From JBBIOI01 sp037443425 (GTDB lineage Bacteria > Desulfobacterota > BSN033 > UBA1163), in NCBI GenBank assembly GCA_037443425.1, contig JBBIOI010000122.1, forward strand, positions 1 to 9,855: DNA of 9,855 nt. The letters are read 5' to 3'. Below the pieces are notes generated by a model. That model saw only the letters and a list, made by a program, of their open reading frames with translations, had not been told where the DNA came from and made no database searches. Numbering within the stretch: position 1 is the stretch's first letter; every line of letters begins with the position of its first letter. Below are positions 1 through 7,109 of the stretch, piece by piece. A program made the translations under genes and the position numbers.

Positions 1-421
1 CCTTTATCTGTTCCTTTTTAGGATCGATAAAAAGACTTACATAGATTCCTTTGCCTTGAAGTTGACCAATAATTTTCTTTAAATGTTTAAATGATTTCAC
101 AACATCAAGTCCACCTTCTGTGGTTAATTCTTGCCTCCTTTCAGGAACAAGTGTAACAATGTCAGGTTTTGTAGCCAATGCAATTCTTACCATCTCCTGG
201 GTAGGAGCCATCTCGAGATTTAATCGGGTCTGAATAATCTCCCTTAGGAGTCTTAGATCCCTATCCTGAATATGGCGTCTATCTTCCCTTAAATGGCAAA
301 CAATCCCATCGGCTCCTGCTAATTCAACAATTATTGCTGCAGCAATTGGATCAGGATAATTAACCCCTCTTGCCTGTCTAATAGTGGCAACATGATCTAT
401 ATTGACTCCAAGTCTTGGCAT
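1..421 (-). CDS. pdxJ: Pyridoxine 5'-phosphate synthase, N-terminal 140 residues (cut by window edge)
   Basis: PdxJ condenses 1-deoxy-D-xylulose 5-phosphate with 3-amino-2-oxopropyl phosphate to give pyridoxine 5'-phosphate, the last ring-forming step of the DXP-dependent vitamin B6 pathway in the cytoplasm. The visible part opens with MPRLGVNIDHVATIRQARG, the family's first strand, followed by YPDPIAAA and the phosphate and active-site segment HLREDRRHI (residues 43-51). NLEM with the catalytic Glu is at 68-71 and LVPERRQELTTEGGLD at 91-106. Family proteins are about 240 residues, so roughly 100 C-terminal residues, including the late catalytic His, lie outside the window. The ATG at 419-421 has AGGAG seven bases upstream (429-433) and follows the glmM stop by 20 bases, so it is probably the fourth gene of the ftsH operon. 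Reading is intact as far as it goes. Identification is secure. Confidence 0.96.
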   Translation of the reverse strand, partial: MPRLGVNIDHVATIRQARGVNYPDPIAAAIIVELAGADGIVCHLREDRRHIQDRDLRLLREIIQTRLNLEMAPTQEMVRIALATKPDIVTLVPERRQELTTEGGLDVVKSFKHLKKIIGQLQGKGIYVSLFIDPKKEQIK

Positions 422-441
422 AGCACATCTCCTAAGTTTAA

Positions 442-1800
442 TTAACCACTGCCTAAATATTTCCTTGCTAATTCAACAATATCATTAGCATAACGGTGTA
501 ACTTTGTTTCATTCTCACCTTCGACCATAATTCTTAGCAATGGTTCTGTCCCTGAGTATCTAACCAGTATTCTACCTTCGGTACCAAGTTCTTTTTCAAT
601 CTCTTTAATCCTTTTTTCCAATTCTGGAATTAGGGAGATATCCTTTTTTTCTTTTACCTCAACATTGTAAAGGACTTGGGGATAGCTTTCCATCACCTTT
701 GCAAGTTCATCTAAAGGACGTTCCTTCTTTTTCATAATTGCCAGAACCTGAAGAGCAGTTAATATTCCATCGCAGGTTGTATTATAATCTAAGAAGATTG
801 TATGGCCTGATTGTTCTCCTCCGAGGTTATAATCTCCACGAACCATCTCTTCAACCACATACCTATCACCAACTCTTGTCCTTACAACCTTTCCACCTGC
901 CCTTTCTATTGCCCGATCGAGCCCTATATTACTCATCACAGTTGTTACGATTGTCCTCTTTTTTAACCTGTTTTCTGATAAGAATTCTGTTCCACATATG
1001 GCAAGGATATGATCTCCGTCAACAGTGTTTCCATTCCTATCTACAAATACAATTCTATCAGCATCACCATCAAGGGCCATTCCTATATCTGCACCTTTCT
1101 CAATAACTACACGGCTTACTACCTCGGGATAGAGTGAGCCACAATTTGCATTAATATTTTCACCATTAGGTTCAACCCCGATAGGAATTACCTCAGCCCC
1201 TAATTCTTCAAATACCATTGGACCAACCCTGTATGCAGCACCATTTGCACAATCCAGCGCAATTCGAAGTCCATCCAATTTTAGATAGTTTGGGAAGGTA
1301 TTTTTAAGAAAAACTACATATCTTCCTATTGCATCATCTATCCTGTGGGCTTTACCTATCGAGTTTGCAGTTGGCCTTAACGAATCGAGATGATTTGAAA
1401 GGATCAATTCTTCAATCTTTCTTTCCATTTCGTCAGGTAATTTAAATCCGTTGTGGGAAAAGATTTTAATTCCATTATCATAGTAGGGATTATGAGATGC
1501 TGAGATTACAACGCCTGCATTTGCCCTCATGCTTGTAGTGATGAAGGCAATGCCTGGCGTTGGCAAAGGACCCACGAGCCAGACATCAGCACCCATTGAG
1601 CATATGCCAGATGCCAGTGCTGTTTCAAGCATATAACCAGAGAGTCTTGTATCTTTTCCAACTACAATTCTATGTTTTCCTTCTACATCTTTAAAAATAT
1701 GTGCAATGGCCCTCCCCAACTGCATTGCAAGTTCTCCGGTCATTGGCTCAACATTGGCCACTCCCCTTATTCCATCTGTTCCAAAAAGCCTTCGTGTCAT
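442..1800 (-). CDS. glmM: Phosphoglucosamine mutase
   Basis: GlmM interconverts glucosamine 6-phosphate and glucosamine 1-phosphate, feeding UDP-GlcNAc for peptidoglycan and lipopolysaccharide. All four hexosephosphate-mutase signatures are present, numbered from the ATG start: the TRRLFGTDGIRG opening; the phosphoserine loop ISASHNP with Ser102; the metal loop DGDADR at 244-249; the sugar loop GGEQSGH near 327-333; and the phosphate loop RYSGTEP at 414-420. The length of 452 residues is normal for the family. I start at the ATG at 1798-1800. An in-frame TTG four codons upstream (1810-1812) directly touches the GGAGAG ribosome-binding sequence (1813-1818) and so is implausible; the ATG has a longish 12-base spacing instead. 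The gap to folP is 34 bases and to pdxJ 20, so all are probably co-transcribed. Activity needs phosphorylation of Ser102, known for the family. Identification is secure; the start is likely. Confidence 0.96.
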   Translation of the reverse strand: MTRRLFGTDGIRGVANVEPMTGELAMQLGRAIAHIFKDVEGKHRIVVGKDTRLSGYMLETALASGICSMGADVWLVGPLPTPGIAFITTSMRANAGVVISASHNPYYDNGIKIFSHNGFKLPDEMERKIEELILSNHLDSLRPTANSIGKAHRIDDAIGRYVVFLKNTFPNYLKLDGLRIALDCANGAAYRVGPMVFEELGAEVIPIGVEPNGENINANCGSLYPEVVSRVVIEKGADIGMALDGDADRIVFVDRNGNTVDGDHILAICGTEFLSENRLKKRTIVTTVMSNIGLDRAIERAGGKVVRTRVGDRYVVEEMVRGDYNLGGEQSGHTIFLDYNTTCDGILTALQVLAIMKKKERPLDELAKVMESYPQVLYNVEVKEKKDISLIPELEKRIKEIEKELGTEGRILVRYSGTEPLLRIMVEGENETKLHRYANDIVELARKYLGSG

Positions 1801-1812
1801 ATGAGAAATCAA

Positions 1813-1818
1813 CTCTCC
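1813..1818 (-). promoter_or_regulatory. Ribosome binding site deciding the glmM start
   Basis: The minus strand reads GGAGAG here. It abuts the upstream TTG (1810-1812) with no spacing and lies 12 bases before the ATG at 1798-1800. The ATG also begins exactly where GlmM homology begins (MTRRLFGTDG), so it is the better start even though 12 bases is at the long end. Confidence 0.5.
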
Positions 1819-1834
1819 AAAATATTATTTCCCT

Positions 1835-3055
1835 CTAATTAAAAGATAAATTTTGATACCCCACTGTTTTAATTGCATCTACAATAGCAATCGCCTTCTT
1901 TGTTTGGGCAACATCGTGACACCTTATTATATGAGCCCCGTTTAAAACACCGATTACTGCACTTGCAATAGATCCCTCAAGCCTCTCCGAGACATCCACA
2001 TCAAGGATTTTACCTATGAAACTTTTCCTTGATGTCCCTAAAAGTATAGGTTTTCCGAGTACACGAAATTCTGATAGGTTTTTAATGATTAGTAGATTGT
2101 CTTCGACCCTTTTGCCAAATCCAATTCCAGGGTCTATAATAATTTTATCAGGATCAACTCCTGAATCCTCTGCAAGTTTAATAGATTCTTTAAGATAACT
2201 TAATATCTCAGAGAAAAGAGATTTATAATGAATCTCTTTCTGCATAGTTTCTGGTTTTCCACGGGTATGCATGAGAATAATAGGGGTTTTCTCCATTGAA
2301 ACCACCTTAGAGAGTTCAGGGTCGAAGTGTAACCCACTGATATCGTTTACAATTTCAGCCCCTGCCTCAATAGCCCTCTTTGCCACCTCCGATTTATATG
2401 TATCAATTGAGATCGGGATATCCACCTCTTTTACAAGCCTTTCAATCACTGGTATCACGCGACTAAGTTCTTCATCTGCGGTGATAGGATTTGAACCAGG
2501 TCTTGTTGATTCTCCACCAATATCGATAATGTCAGCACCTTCTTCAGCCATCTTTAGTCCGTGGCAGATTGCCTTATCTTTATCAAAATAGAGGCCTCCA
2601 TCAGAAAAAGAGTCTGGAGTAACATTTAAGATCCCCATGATGAGTGTTCTTTCACCCAGTTTTAATACTTTTTTTCTACAATTTATAACAAAATGTGTTT
2701 TCGAGATATTTCTTATCGTTTCCTTGAGCGAATTACTTAAATCCTGAAGGTTTGGATATTGATCAAGTTTCTGAATCAATTTTTCAAAATGTTTTCGAGT
2801 GCCCATAATAATTGCATCCGTGGCACTGGAGCTACAGTCAAGACCTCTCCGATCAATGGCCACATCCCCACCAATAGATAGCATGTCTTGTTTTAACAGA
2901 TTAGCTATTCGAGGATTGAGGCCTTCAATTTTGAAGTTATAAAGCAGGGTCTTATCTTTCATTAAATTTATGCCGGTTCCATCAACTCCGATTTTTGCTA
3001 AATGATTAACTGCTTCTCGGACATTGGTAACTCGAATCCATCTAATCAATTTCAT
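1835..3055 (-). CDS. folP: Dihydropteroate synthase, long form with extra N-terminal domain
   Basis: FolP condenses 6-hydroxymethyl-7,8-dihydropterin diphosphate with p-aminobenzoate to form dihydropteroate in folate synthesis; it is the sulfonamide target. The TIM-barrel catalytic part spans about residues 128-400 of 406: IMGILNVTPDSFSDGG (139-154), IDIGGESTRPGS (177-188), ISIDTYKSEVAKRA (216-228), VNDISG (236-241), the IIIDPGIGFGK pterin segment (305-315), and LLGTSRKSFIG (338-348) with the substrate-binding Lys and Ser. RCHDV near the end matches the usual R-x-H-D closing motif. About 125 N-terminal residues precede this barrel; the E. coli enzyme (about 280 residues) lacks them, while the roughly 400-residue FolP of many anaerobes has a similar extension of unclear role. 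The ATG is 6 bases after the ftsH stop. There is no strong nearby ribosome binding site (AAGGAG lies about 20 bases back, inside ftsH), which suggests translational coupling. Identification is secure. Confidence 0.95.
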   Translation of the reverse strand: MKLIRWIRVTNVREAVNHLAKIGVDGTGINLMKDKTLLYNFKIEGLNPRIANLLKQDMLSIGGDVAIDRRGLDCSSSATDAIIMGTRKHFEKLIQKLDQYPNLQDLSNSLKETIRNISKTHFVINCRKKVLKLGERTLIMGILNVTPDSFSDGGLYFDKDKAICHGLKMAEEGADIIDIGGESTRPGSNPITADEELSRVIPVIERLVKEVDIPISIDTYKSEVAKRAIEAGAEIVNDISGLHFDPELSKVVSMEKTPIILMHTRGKPETMQKEIHYKSLFSEILSYLKESIKLAEDSGVDPDKIIIDPGIGFGKRVEDNLLIIKNLSEFRVLGKPILLGTSRKSFIGKILDVDVSERLEGSIASAVIGVLNGAHIIRCHDVAQTKKAIAIVDAIKTVGYQNLSFN

Positions 3056-3061
3056 TTCTTA

Positions 3062-4855
3062 CTAAGTAGTCTCGCTCCTTATAATCTCATCAATCTGATT
3101 TCCATCAAGCACTTCTTTTTCAAGAAGTGTGTTAGCCAATTTATGAAGAGCAGAGATATTTTTTTGAATAATCTCTTTTGCCCTACTATAACTTTCTGTT
3201 ACAATCCTTCTAATCTCATCGTCTATGAGTCGAGCTGTCTCCTCACAGTAATCACGATGTTGGGCAAACTCTCTTCCAAGAAAGATCTGTTCTTCTTTTT
3301 TACCAAAGGCAAGCGGACCCAATCTTTCACTCATCCCCCATTCACAGACCATTTTTCTTGCGATTTCTGTTGCACGTTCAATATCATTTCCTGCCCCCGT
3401 AGTTTGGCGGTTCATCACAAGCTCTTCTGCTGCCCTTCCTCCCATCATGATTGTAATATTATTTAATAAATAATCTTTAGGATATGTATGTCTTTCATCA
3501 ATCGGTAGCTGCTGTGTAATACCAAGGGCCCTTCCTCTTGGTATAATTGTTACTTTATGTATAGGATCTGTTCCAGGAATCATTTTTGCGACAAGGGCAT
3601 GACCAGCCTCGTGATAAGCCGTAACCCTCCTTTCTTCAAGGGGTATGATCATAGACTTTCTCTCAACACCCATCAGGACCTTATCTTTTGCCTGTTCTAA
3701 GTCAGACATATCAACTTTATCTTTGCCTAAGCGTGCAGCTAAGAGGGCTGCTTCATTAACTAAATTCTCAAGATCAGCCCCTGTGAATCCAGGAGTTCCT
3801 CTTGCGAGGACAGCAAGGTCAACATCATCGGCCAAAGGTGTACGCCTCGTATGGACCTTTAAAATTTCTTCCCTCCCTTTAACATCTGGAACAGGGACGA
3901 CTACCTGACGGTCAAAACGGCCAGGTCTTAGTAGGGCTGGATCAAGAACATCTGGACGATTAGTTGCAGCGATCAGTATAACACCTTCATTTGATTCAAA
4001 ACCATCCATCTCAACAAGTAACTGATTCAAGGTCTGCTCCCTTTCATCATGACCACCACCAAGTCCTGCACCTCGGTGTCTTCCAACTGCATCTATTTCA
4101 TCGATAAAGATAATACATGGTGCGTTTCTCTTGCCCTGTAAGAAAAGGTCACGGACCCTTGATGCACCTACACCTACAAACATCTCAACAAAATCAGATC
4201 CACTTATGCTGAAAAAGGGGACATCTGCCTCTCCTGCGATAGCCCGTGCAAGAAGTGTCTTTCCCGTTCCAGGAGCTCCGATCAAGAGAACACCCTTTGG
4301 AATCCTTCCACCCAATTTTGTAAACTTCTTTGGATCTTTTAGAAATTCTATAATCTCTCGAAGCTCTTCTTTAGCCTCATCAATTCCAGCAACATTGTCA
4401 AATGTAACATGATGGTGCTCTTTTGTGAGGATTTTTGCCCGGCTTTTGCCAAAAGATAGGGCCTTTCCTCCTCCTATCTGAATCTGCCTCATAAAGAATA
4501 TCCATATACCTATAAGTAGAATCATTGGGAACCATGAAATAAGGATATTTTGCCAGAATGGTGAATCCTCTTCCTTCTTTGCATTGATCGTTACCTTTTT
4601 TTCTCTAAGGATTTTAATCATTTCTGGATCTTCAGGTGCATATGTTTTGTAACGTTTTCCTTCTGAGTCAGTCCAAACGATATTTCTCCCGCGGGCTTCA
4701 ACTTCTAAGACACGGTTATTCTCTACAGCAGAAATAAAATCTGTGTAGTTCTTTTCAAAGACTGTTTGCCGTGGTTTATTAAAGAGGTTAAAGAGAAAGA
4801 TCATTACAATTACAATAACAACCCAAAAGATAAGGTTTCTAAAAATTGAGTTCAA
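3062..4855 (-). CDS. ftsH: ATP-dependent zinc metalloprotease FtsH
   Basis: FtsH is the membrane-bound AAA+ protease that extracts and degrades damaged membrane proteins and selected regulators as a hexamer facing the cytoplasm. In order: membrane helix 1 (about 7-25), an extracytoplasmic segment (about 26-103), membrane helix 2 (about 104-122), then the AAA module with Walker A GAPGTGKT (193-200), pore motif FVG (226-228), Walker B IIFIDEID (248-255) and second region of homology with RPGRFDR (310-316). The protease domain has zinc motif HEAGH (415-419) and the third ligand Asp in GAGNDIERAT (D491). At 597 residues and with every catalytic residue present it is complete. The start is TTG (4853-4855), supported by AGGTGG six bases upstream and by the typical MNSIFRNL opening; the next Met (18) would fall inside helix 1. 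It leads the folP-glmM-pdxJ cluster and has a possible promoter upstream. Identification is secure. Confidence 0.98.
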   Translation of the reverse strand: MNSIFRNLIFWVVIVIVMIFLFNLFNKPRQTVFEKNYTDFISAVENNRVLEVEARGRNIVWTDSEGKRYKTYAPEDPEMIKILREKKVTINAKKEEDSPFWQNILISWFPMILLIGIWIFFMRQIQIGGGKALSFGKSRAKILTKEHHHVTFDNVAGIDEAKEELREIIEFLKDPKKFTKLGGRIPKGVLLIGAPGTGKTLLARAIAGEADVPFFSISGSDFVEMFVGVGASRVRDLFLQGKRNAPCIIFIDEIDAVGRHRGAGLGGGHDEREQTLNQLLVEMDGFESNEGVILIAATNRPDVLDPALLRPGRFDRQVVVPVPDVKGREEILKVHTRRTPLADDVDLAVLARGTPGFTGADLENLVNEAALLAARLGKDKVDMSDLEQAKDKVLMGVERKSMIIPLEERRVTAYHEAGHALVAKMIPGTDPIHKVTIIPRGRALGITQQLPIDERHTYPKDYLLNNITIMMGGRAAEELVMNRQTTGAGNDIERATEIARKMVCEWGMSERLGPLAFGKKEEQIFLGREFAQHRDYCEETARLIDDEIRRIVTESYSRAKEIIQKNISALHKLANTLLEKEVLDGNQIDEIIRSETT

Positions 4856-4861
4856 TTTACC

Positions 4862-4867
4862 CCACCT
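4862..4867 (-). promoter_or_regulatory. Ribosome binding site supporting a TTG start of ftsH
   Basis: The minus strand reads AAAGGTGGGGTAAATTG: AGGTGG lies six bases before the TTG. This good spacing, together with the absence of any usable ATG before the first membrane helix, supports TTG as the real initiation codon. Confidence 0.7.
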
Positions 4868-4881
4868 TTAAATTTTATCAA

Positions 4882-4910
4882 AAAATAACATAATTTAGAC
4901 ATATTTTCAA
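4882..4910 (-). promoter_or_regulatory. Possible sigma-70-type promoter for the ftsH-folP-glmM-pdxJ operon
   Basis: On the minus strand TTGAAA (4905-4910) is followed, after exactly 17 bases, by TATTTT (4882-4887). A TGT directly before the -10 hexamer forms an extended -10 (TGn). Transcription would start about 10-15 bases before the ftsH ribosome binding site. The region is very AT-rich, so chance matches are expected; this is a pattern reading only. Confidence 0.35.
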
Positions 4911-4925
4911 TAAAGTTTCGGATTT

Positions 4926-4942
4926 ATATTTAGACTAAATAT
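4926..4942. repeat. Operator-like perfect palindrome upstream of ftsH (8+1+8)
   Basis: ATATTTAG, one A, then CTAAATAT: a perfect inverted repeat with 8-base arms. A further direct copy of ATATTTAG overlaps its right end (4939-4946). The core TTTAGAC also recurs at 4894-4900, inside the spacer of the proposed ftsH promoter. The palindrome lies about 16 bases upstream of the proposed -35 hexamer. It could be a regulator site for the ftsH operon, but AT-rich DNA makes such palindromes by chance, and the protein that would bind is unknown. Confidence 0.4.
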
Positions 4943-5028
4943 TTAGAATTATTAATAAATTTAAAAATAAGATTTTTTAAAAGAATTCGAGCATGGGCCA
5001 AATTTCTAAGTAAAATTGCTAAGATTTA

Positions 5029-7017
5029 TTAAAAGGGGTTTTTTCGTACATCGTAATCCATATCCTTTGACCTGCTTGAGTTGTATTCTAAAAGACTTGA
5101 ATTGTGGTGATCTACAAAATATTTTAGTGTCTCTAATTGATCATTAAATAATGAACAATCCATAGGATTTTTTTCTTCAGGATCACTCTTTAGGTCAAAG
5201 ACCCAACATCTATTATTTTTTAAAGAATACTGTAGTTTTACCAAATTTGTATCAAGACAAGAGATCGTCCCTTCTTGTCCATAGAAAAAGATAAATTTTC
5301 TATTTAAAGGTACGTTAAATAGAGATTCTCCATCAAGAAGCGAGGGATCGAATTTAGCACCAATTGCATCGAGTATTGTTGGAAGGATATCCACATGACT
5401 TGTTGGATATTCAAAACTCTTCGGATTAAATATCTTGGGTTGGTAGATAATAGCTGGTGTCTCAAGGTTCTCATTATAACTGTATCGATGATGCATGTAG
5501 TTATCTTTCTGATGCTGACCGAATGCCTGGCCATGATCTCCAACTATTACAAGGATTGTTCTTTCCAAGAGTCCAGACCTTTCAAGATGCTCAAAGATAT
5601 TCCTAATCATATTGTCTAAAAGAAATAGATTATTGTAATATCTTGAAATTAAACGTCCATCATTCTCTAAGATTCTATATTCTGGCCCATAATCAAAATA
5701 AGGAAGATGGGCAGAAAAGCTGAGGTAAATTGCTAAAAAAGGTTCTTTTGCCTTTTCAATCCTTTTAATAAAAAACTTGACCGTTTCTATTTCATCTCTT
5801 CCTATATAGCGACCAAATGTATGTAACTCTTCCCTAATCTTAAATGGTAGATTATCAAAATGATAGATCTCGTTAAATCCACTATTTTTTACAAACTCCG
5901 TCGGGAAGTACCATCTTATCGGAGATGGCGTGACAATAAAGCTTTCATAATTTTTATCAAGGAAGTTGTATATAGAAGGGATGCGGGCATCAATCCTTAC
6001 ACCAAATGCCTCCTTTTTAAAAAGGTCATAACGTCCACTGAGAATTGAGAATATAGCCTTTGTACTTATATTTGATGTTGTAAAATGTCTTTTTAAATAC
6101 CAACTTTCCTTTGATAATCTTTTTAGAAAAGGCATAGCAATAGGATTTCCAAGACTTGTATCAAACATATATCGAGAACCAACAGATTCCATTATAAAGA
6201 TGATAATGTTCCAGGGATGATCCAATTTAGGAGGTAAAATCTTTATCTGTTTTGAGTTGCCCTTGAAGTGAAATCCTCTGGTATTAAACTTTTCCCCTTC
6301 TTCTTTAATAAAGAGAATCTTGCGATCTTTATTTTTGAGATTTAATATTTCCTGTTTAACTATATCTGAAGAGAGAAATATGGCAGGATTGGATCTAATC
6401 TCATTTGGTGCTTTTTCTTTTTCATTATAAAAATATAAGAGTGAAATGGAGAATAATAAAATTAAAAAAGGTAAGGATATTTTGAGTAACCATCTCCTGA
6501 TAGTGATTGGCGAAAGGCCAATTATCCAGAAAATAGATATCGGGATAAGAAGGTATAAATAGTCATTTATATTAAAGAGCTTTATTATTTCTTTAAATGG
6601 GACATTTAAAAATGTTTCAACCAGTATCGAATAATCAAACCCTATTTGAGCATTAAAAAGCAGACGTATATGAGCTCCGTGAATGAGGAGGATTAAAATT
6701 ATAATTATACTTAAAAATACTGCACCTGAAATATTTAAAAATTTCGAATCATCCTTATATAATAAATTTTTAATCTTTGAAATAAGATAGGTTATTGAAA
6801 TACAGAAAAACAGTAGTAAAAAATCGTATATTAAATAAGTTACTATAAATCTTAATGGACTTGAGTTTGGATAAAAATCGAAGGGTCTGATAGGGCTTTT
6901 ATATAAACCTACTGCAAGCTGAATACGGTAGGCTATAATTATTATAAAAACACATAACCAAAAGGCAAATAGAAATCTTTTTTTTGAAATATTTTCGAAG
7001 CTAAGATGAGATACCAA
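5029..7017 (-). CDS. Membrane-anchored LtaS-like sulfatase/phosphotransferase family protein
   Basis: This is a 662-residue protein of the alkaline-phosphatase superfamily, sulfatase branch, with the architecture of lipoteichoic acid synthase and MdoB/OpgB-type phosphoglycerol transferases. Five hydrophobic helices lie at about 14-36, 56-81, 97-113, 153-172 and 177-196; the catalytic domain after about residue 265 should face outward. Visible active-site elements: the metal-binding Glu in IIIFIMES (E277), a candidate nucleophile Thr in NISTKAIFSILSG (T319, placed like the LtaS catalytic Thr), SAHLPY (435-440), and VGDHGQAFGQH with D494 and H495 as metal ligands. It probably transfers or removes a phospho-alcohol or sulfate group on an envelope glycan or lipid; the substrate cannot be read. 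The only usable start is TTG (7015-7017), without a good ribosome binding site; an in-frame stop lies a few codons upstream. Its base composition looks even more AT-rich than that of its neighbours. Family assignment is firm, function is not. Confidence 0.88.
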   Translation of the reverse strand: MVSHLSFENISKKRFLFAFWLCVFIIIIAYRIQLAVGLYKSPIRPFDFYPNSSPLRFIVTYLIYDFLLLFFCISITYLISKIKNLLYKDDSKFLNISGAVFLSIIIILILLIHGAHIRLLFNAQIGFDYSILVETFLNVPFKEIIKLFNINDYLYLLIPISIFWIIGLSPITIRRWLLKISLPFLILLFSISLLYFYNEKEKAPNEIRSNPAIFLSSDIVKQEILNLKNKDRKILFIKEEGEKFNTRGFHFKGNSKQIKILPPKLDHPWNIIIFIMESVGSRYMFDTSLGNPIAMPFLKRLSKESWYLKRHFTTSNISTKAIFSILSGRYDLFKKEAFGVRIDARIPSIYNFLDKNYESFIVTPSPIRWYFPTEFVKNSGFNEIYHFDNLPFKIREELHTFGRYIGRDEIETVKFFIKRIEKAKEPFLAIYLSFSAHLPYFDYGPEYRILENDGRLISRYYNNLFLLDNMIRNIFEHLERSGLLERTILVIVGDHGQAFGQHQKDNYMHHRYSYNENLETPAIIYQPKIFNPKSFEYPTSHVDILPTILDAIGAKFDPSLLDGESLFNVPLNRKFIFFYGQEGTISCLDTNLVKLQYSLKNNRCWVFDLKSDPEEKNPMDCSLFNDQLETLKYFVDHHNSSLLEYNSSRSKDMDYDVRKNPF

Positions 7018-7037
7018 TTTATTACAAATGATTTAAG

Positions 7038-7074
7038 CCCACCCCGTAGGTGCCCACCCACGAGGTGGGTTTTT
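7038..7074 (+). repeat. GC-rich tandem double-hairpin element, terminator-like on the plus strand
   Basis: Two tandem 15-base units, CCCACCCCGTAGGTG (7038-7052) and CCCACCCACGAGGTG (7053-7067), agree at 12 of 15 positions. Each folds by itself: CACC/GGTG (7040-7043 with 7049-7052), and a perfect CCCACC/GGTGGG six-pair stem with a 5-base loop (7053-7058 with 7064-7069). The second is followed by five T (7070-7074), the form of an intrinsic terminator reading on the plus strand. The first left arm can instead pair with the last right arm (7035-7043 with 7064-7072). No plus-strand gene leads into it within this window, so it may be a dispersed repeat or leader structure rather than a true terminator. 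Confidence 0.6.
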
Positions 7075-7078
7075 GATA

Positions 7079-7109
7079 ATTATAGATTGATGTTAGAGTA
7101 TTTTTTCCA
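7079..7109 (-). promoter_or_regulatory. Weak candidate promoter for the LtaS-like gene
   Basis: The minus strand has a perfect TATAAT (7079-7084) overlapping the stop codon of the carboxyltransferase gene. Its possible -35, TGGAAA (7104-7109), is poor and 19 bases away. If used, the transcript would begin near 7072 and place the double-hairpin element in the 5' leader of the LtaS-like gene. Read-through from the upstream gene is an equally good alternative. Confidence 0.25.

Noticed and set aside
738..1106. Plus-strand open frame opposite glmM
   Set aside because: It lies entirely antisense to strongly conserved glmM codons, its translation is low-complexity in His, Leu and Gln with no recognisable motif, and no ribosome binding site supports it.
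1810..1812. Upstream TTG as start of glmM
   Set aside because: It directly touches the GGAGAG ribosome binding site, leaving no spacing, and adds four residues not expected in GlmM. The ATG at 1798-1800 fits better.
3002..3466. Plus-strand open frame of 154 codons across the ftsH/folP junction
   Set aside because: Antisense to the ends of two secure genes; Phe/Ser/Cys-rich translation typical of a reverse-strand shadow.
4960..4981. A/T-only inverted repeat between the LtaS-like gene and ftsH as a terminator
   Set aside because: The arms contain no stable GC pairs (TTTAAAAAT against ATTTTTTAAA with a bulge), and such symmetry is expected in this very AT-rich gap.
5304..5543. Second minus-strand frame inside the LtaS-like gene
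   Set aside because: Out of frame within a continuous, motif-rich coding region; no ribosome binding site and no recognisable protein.
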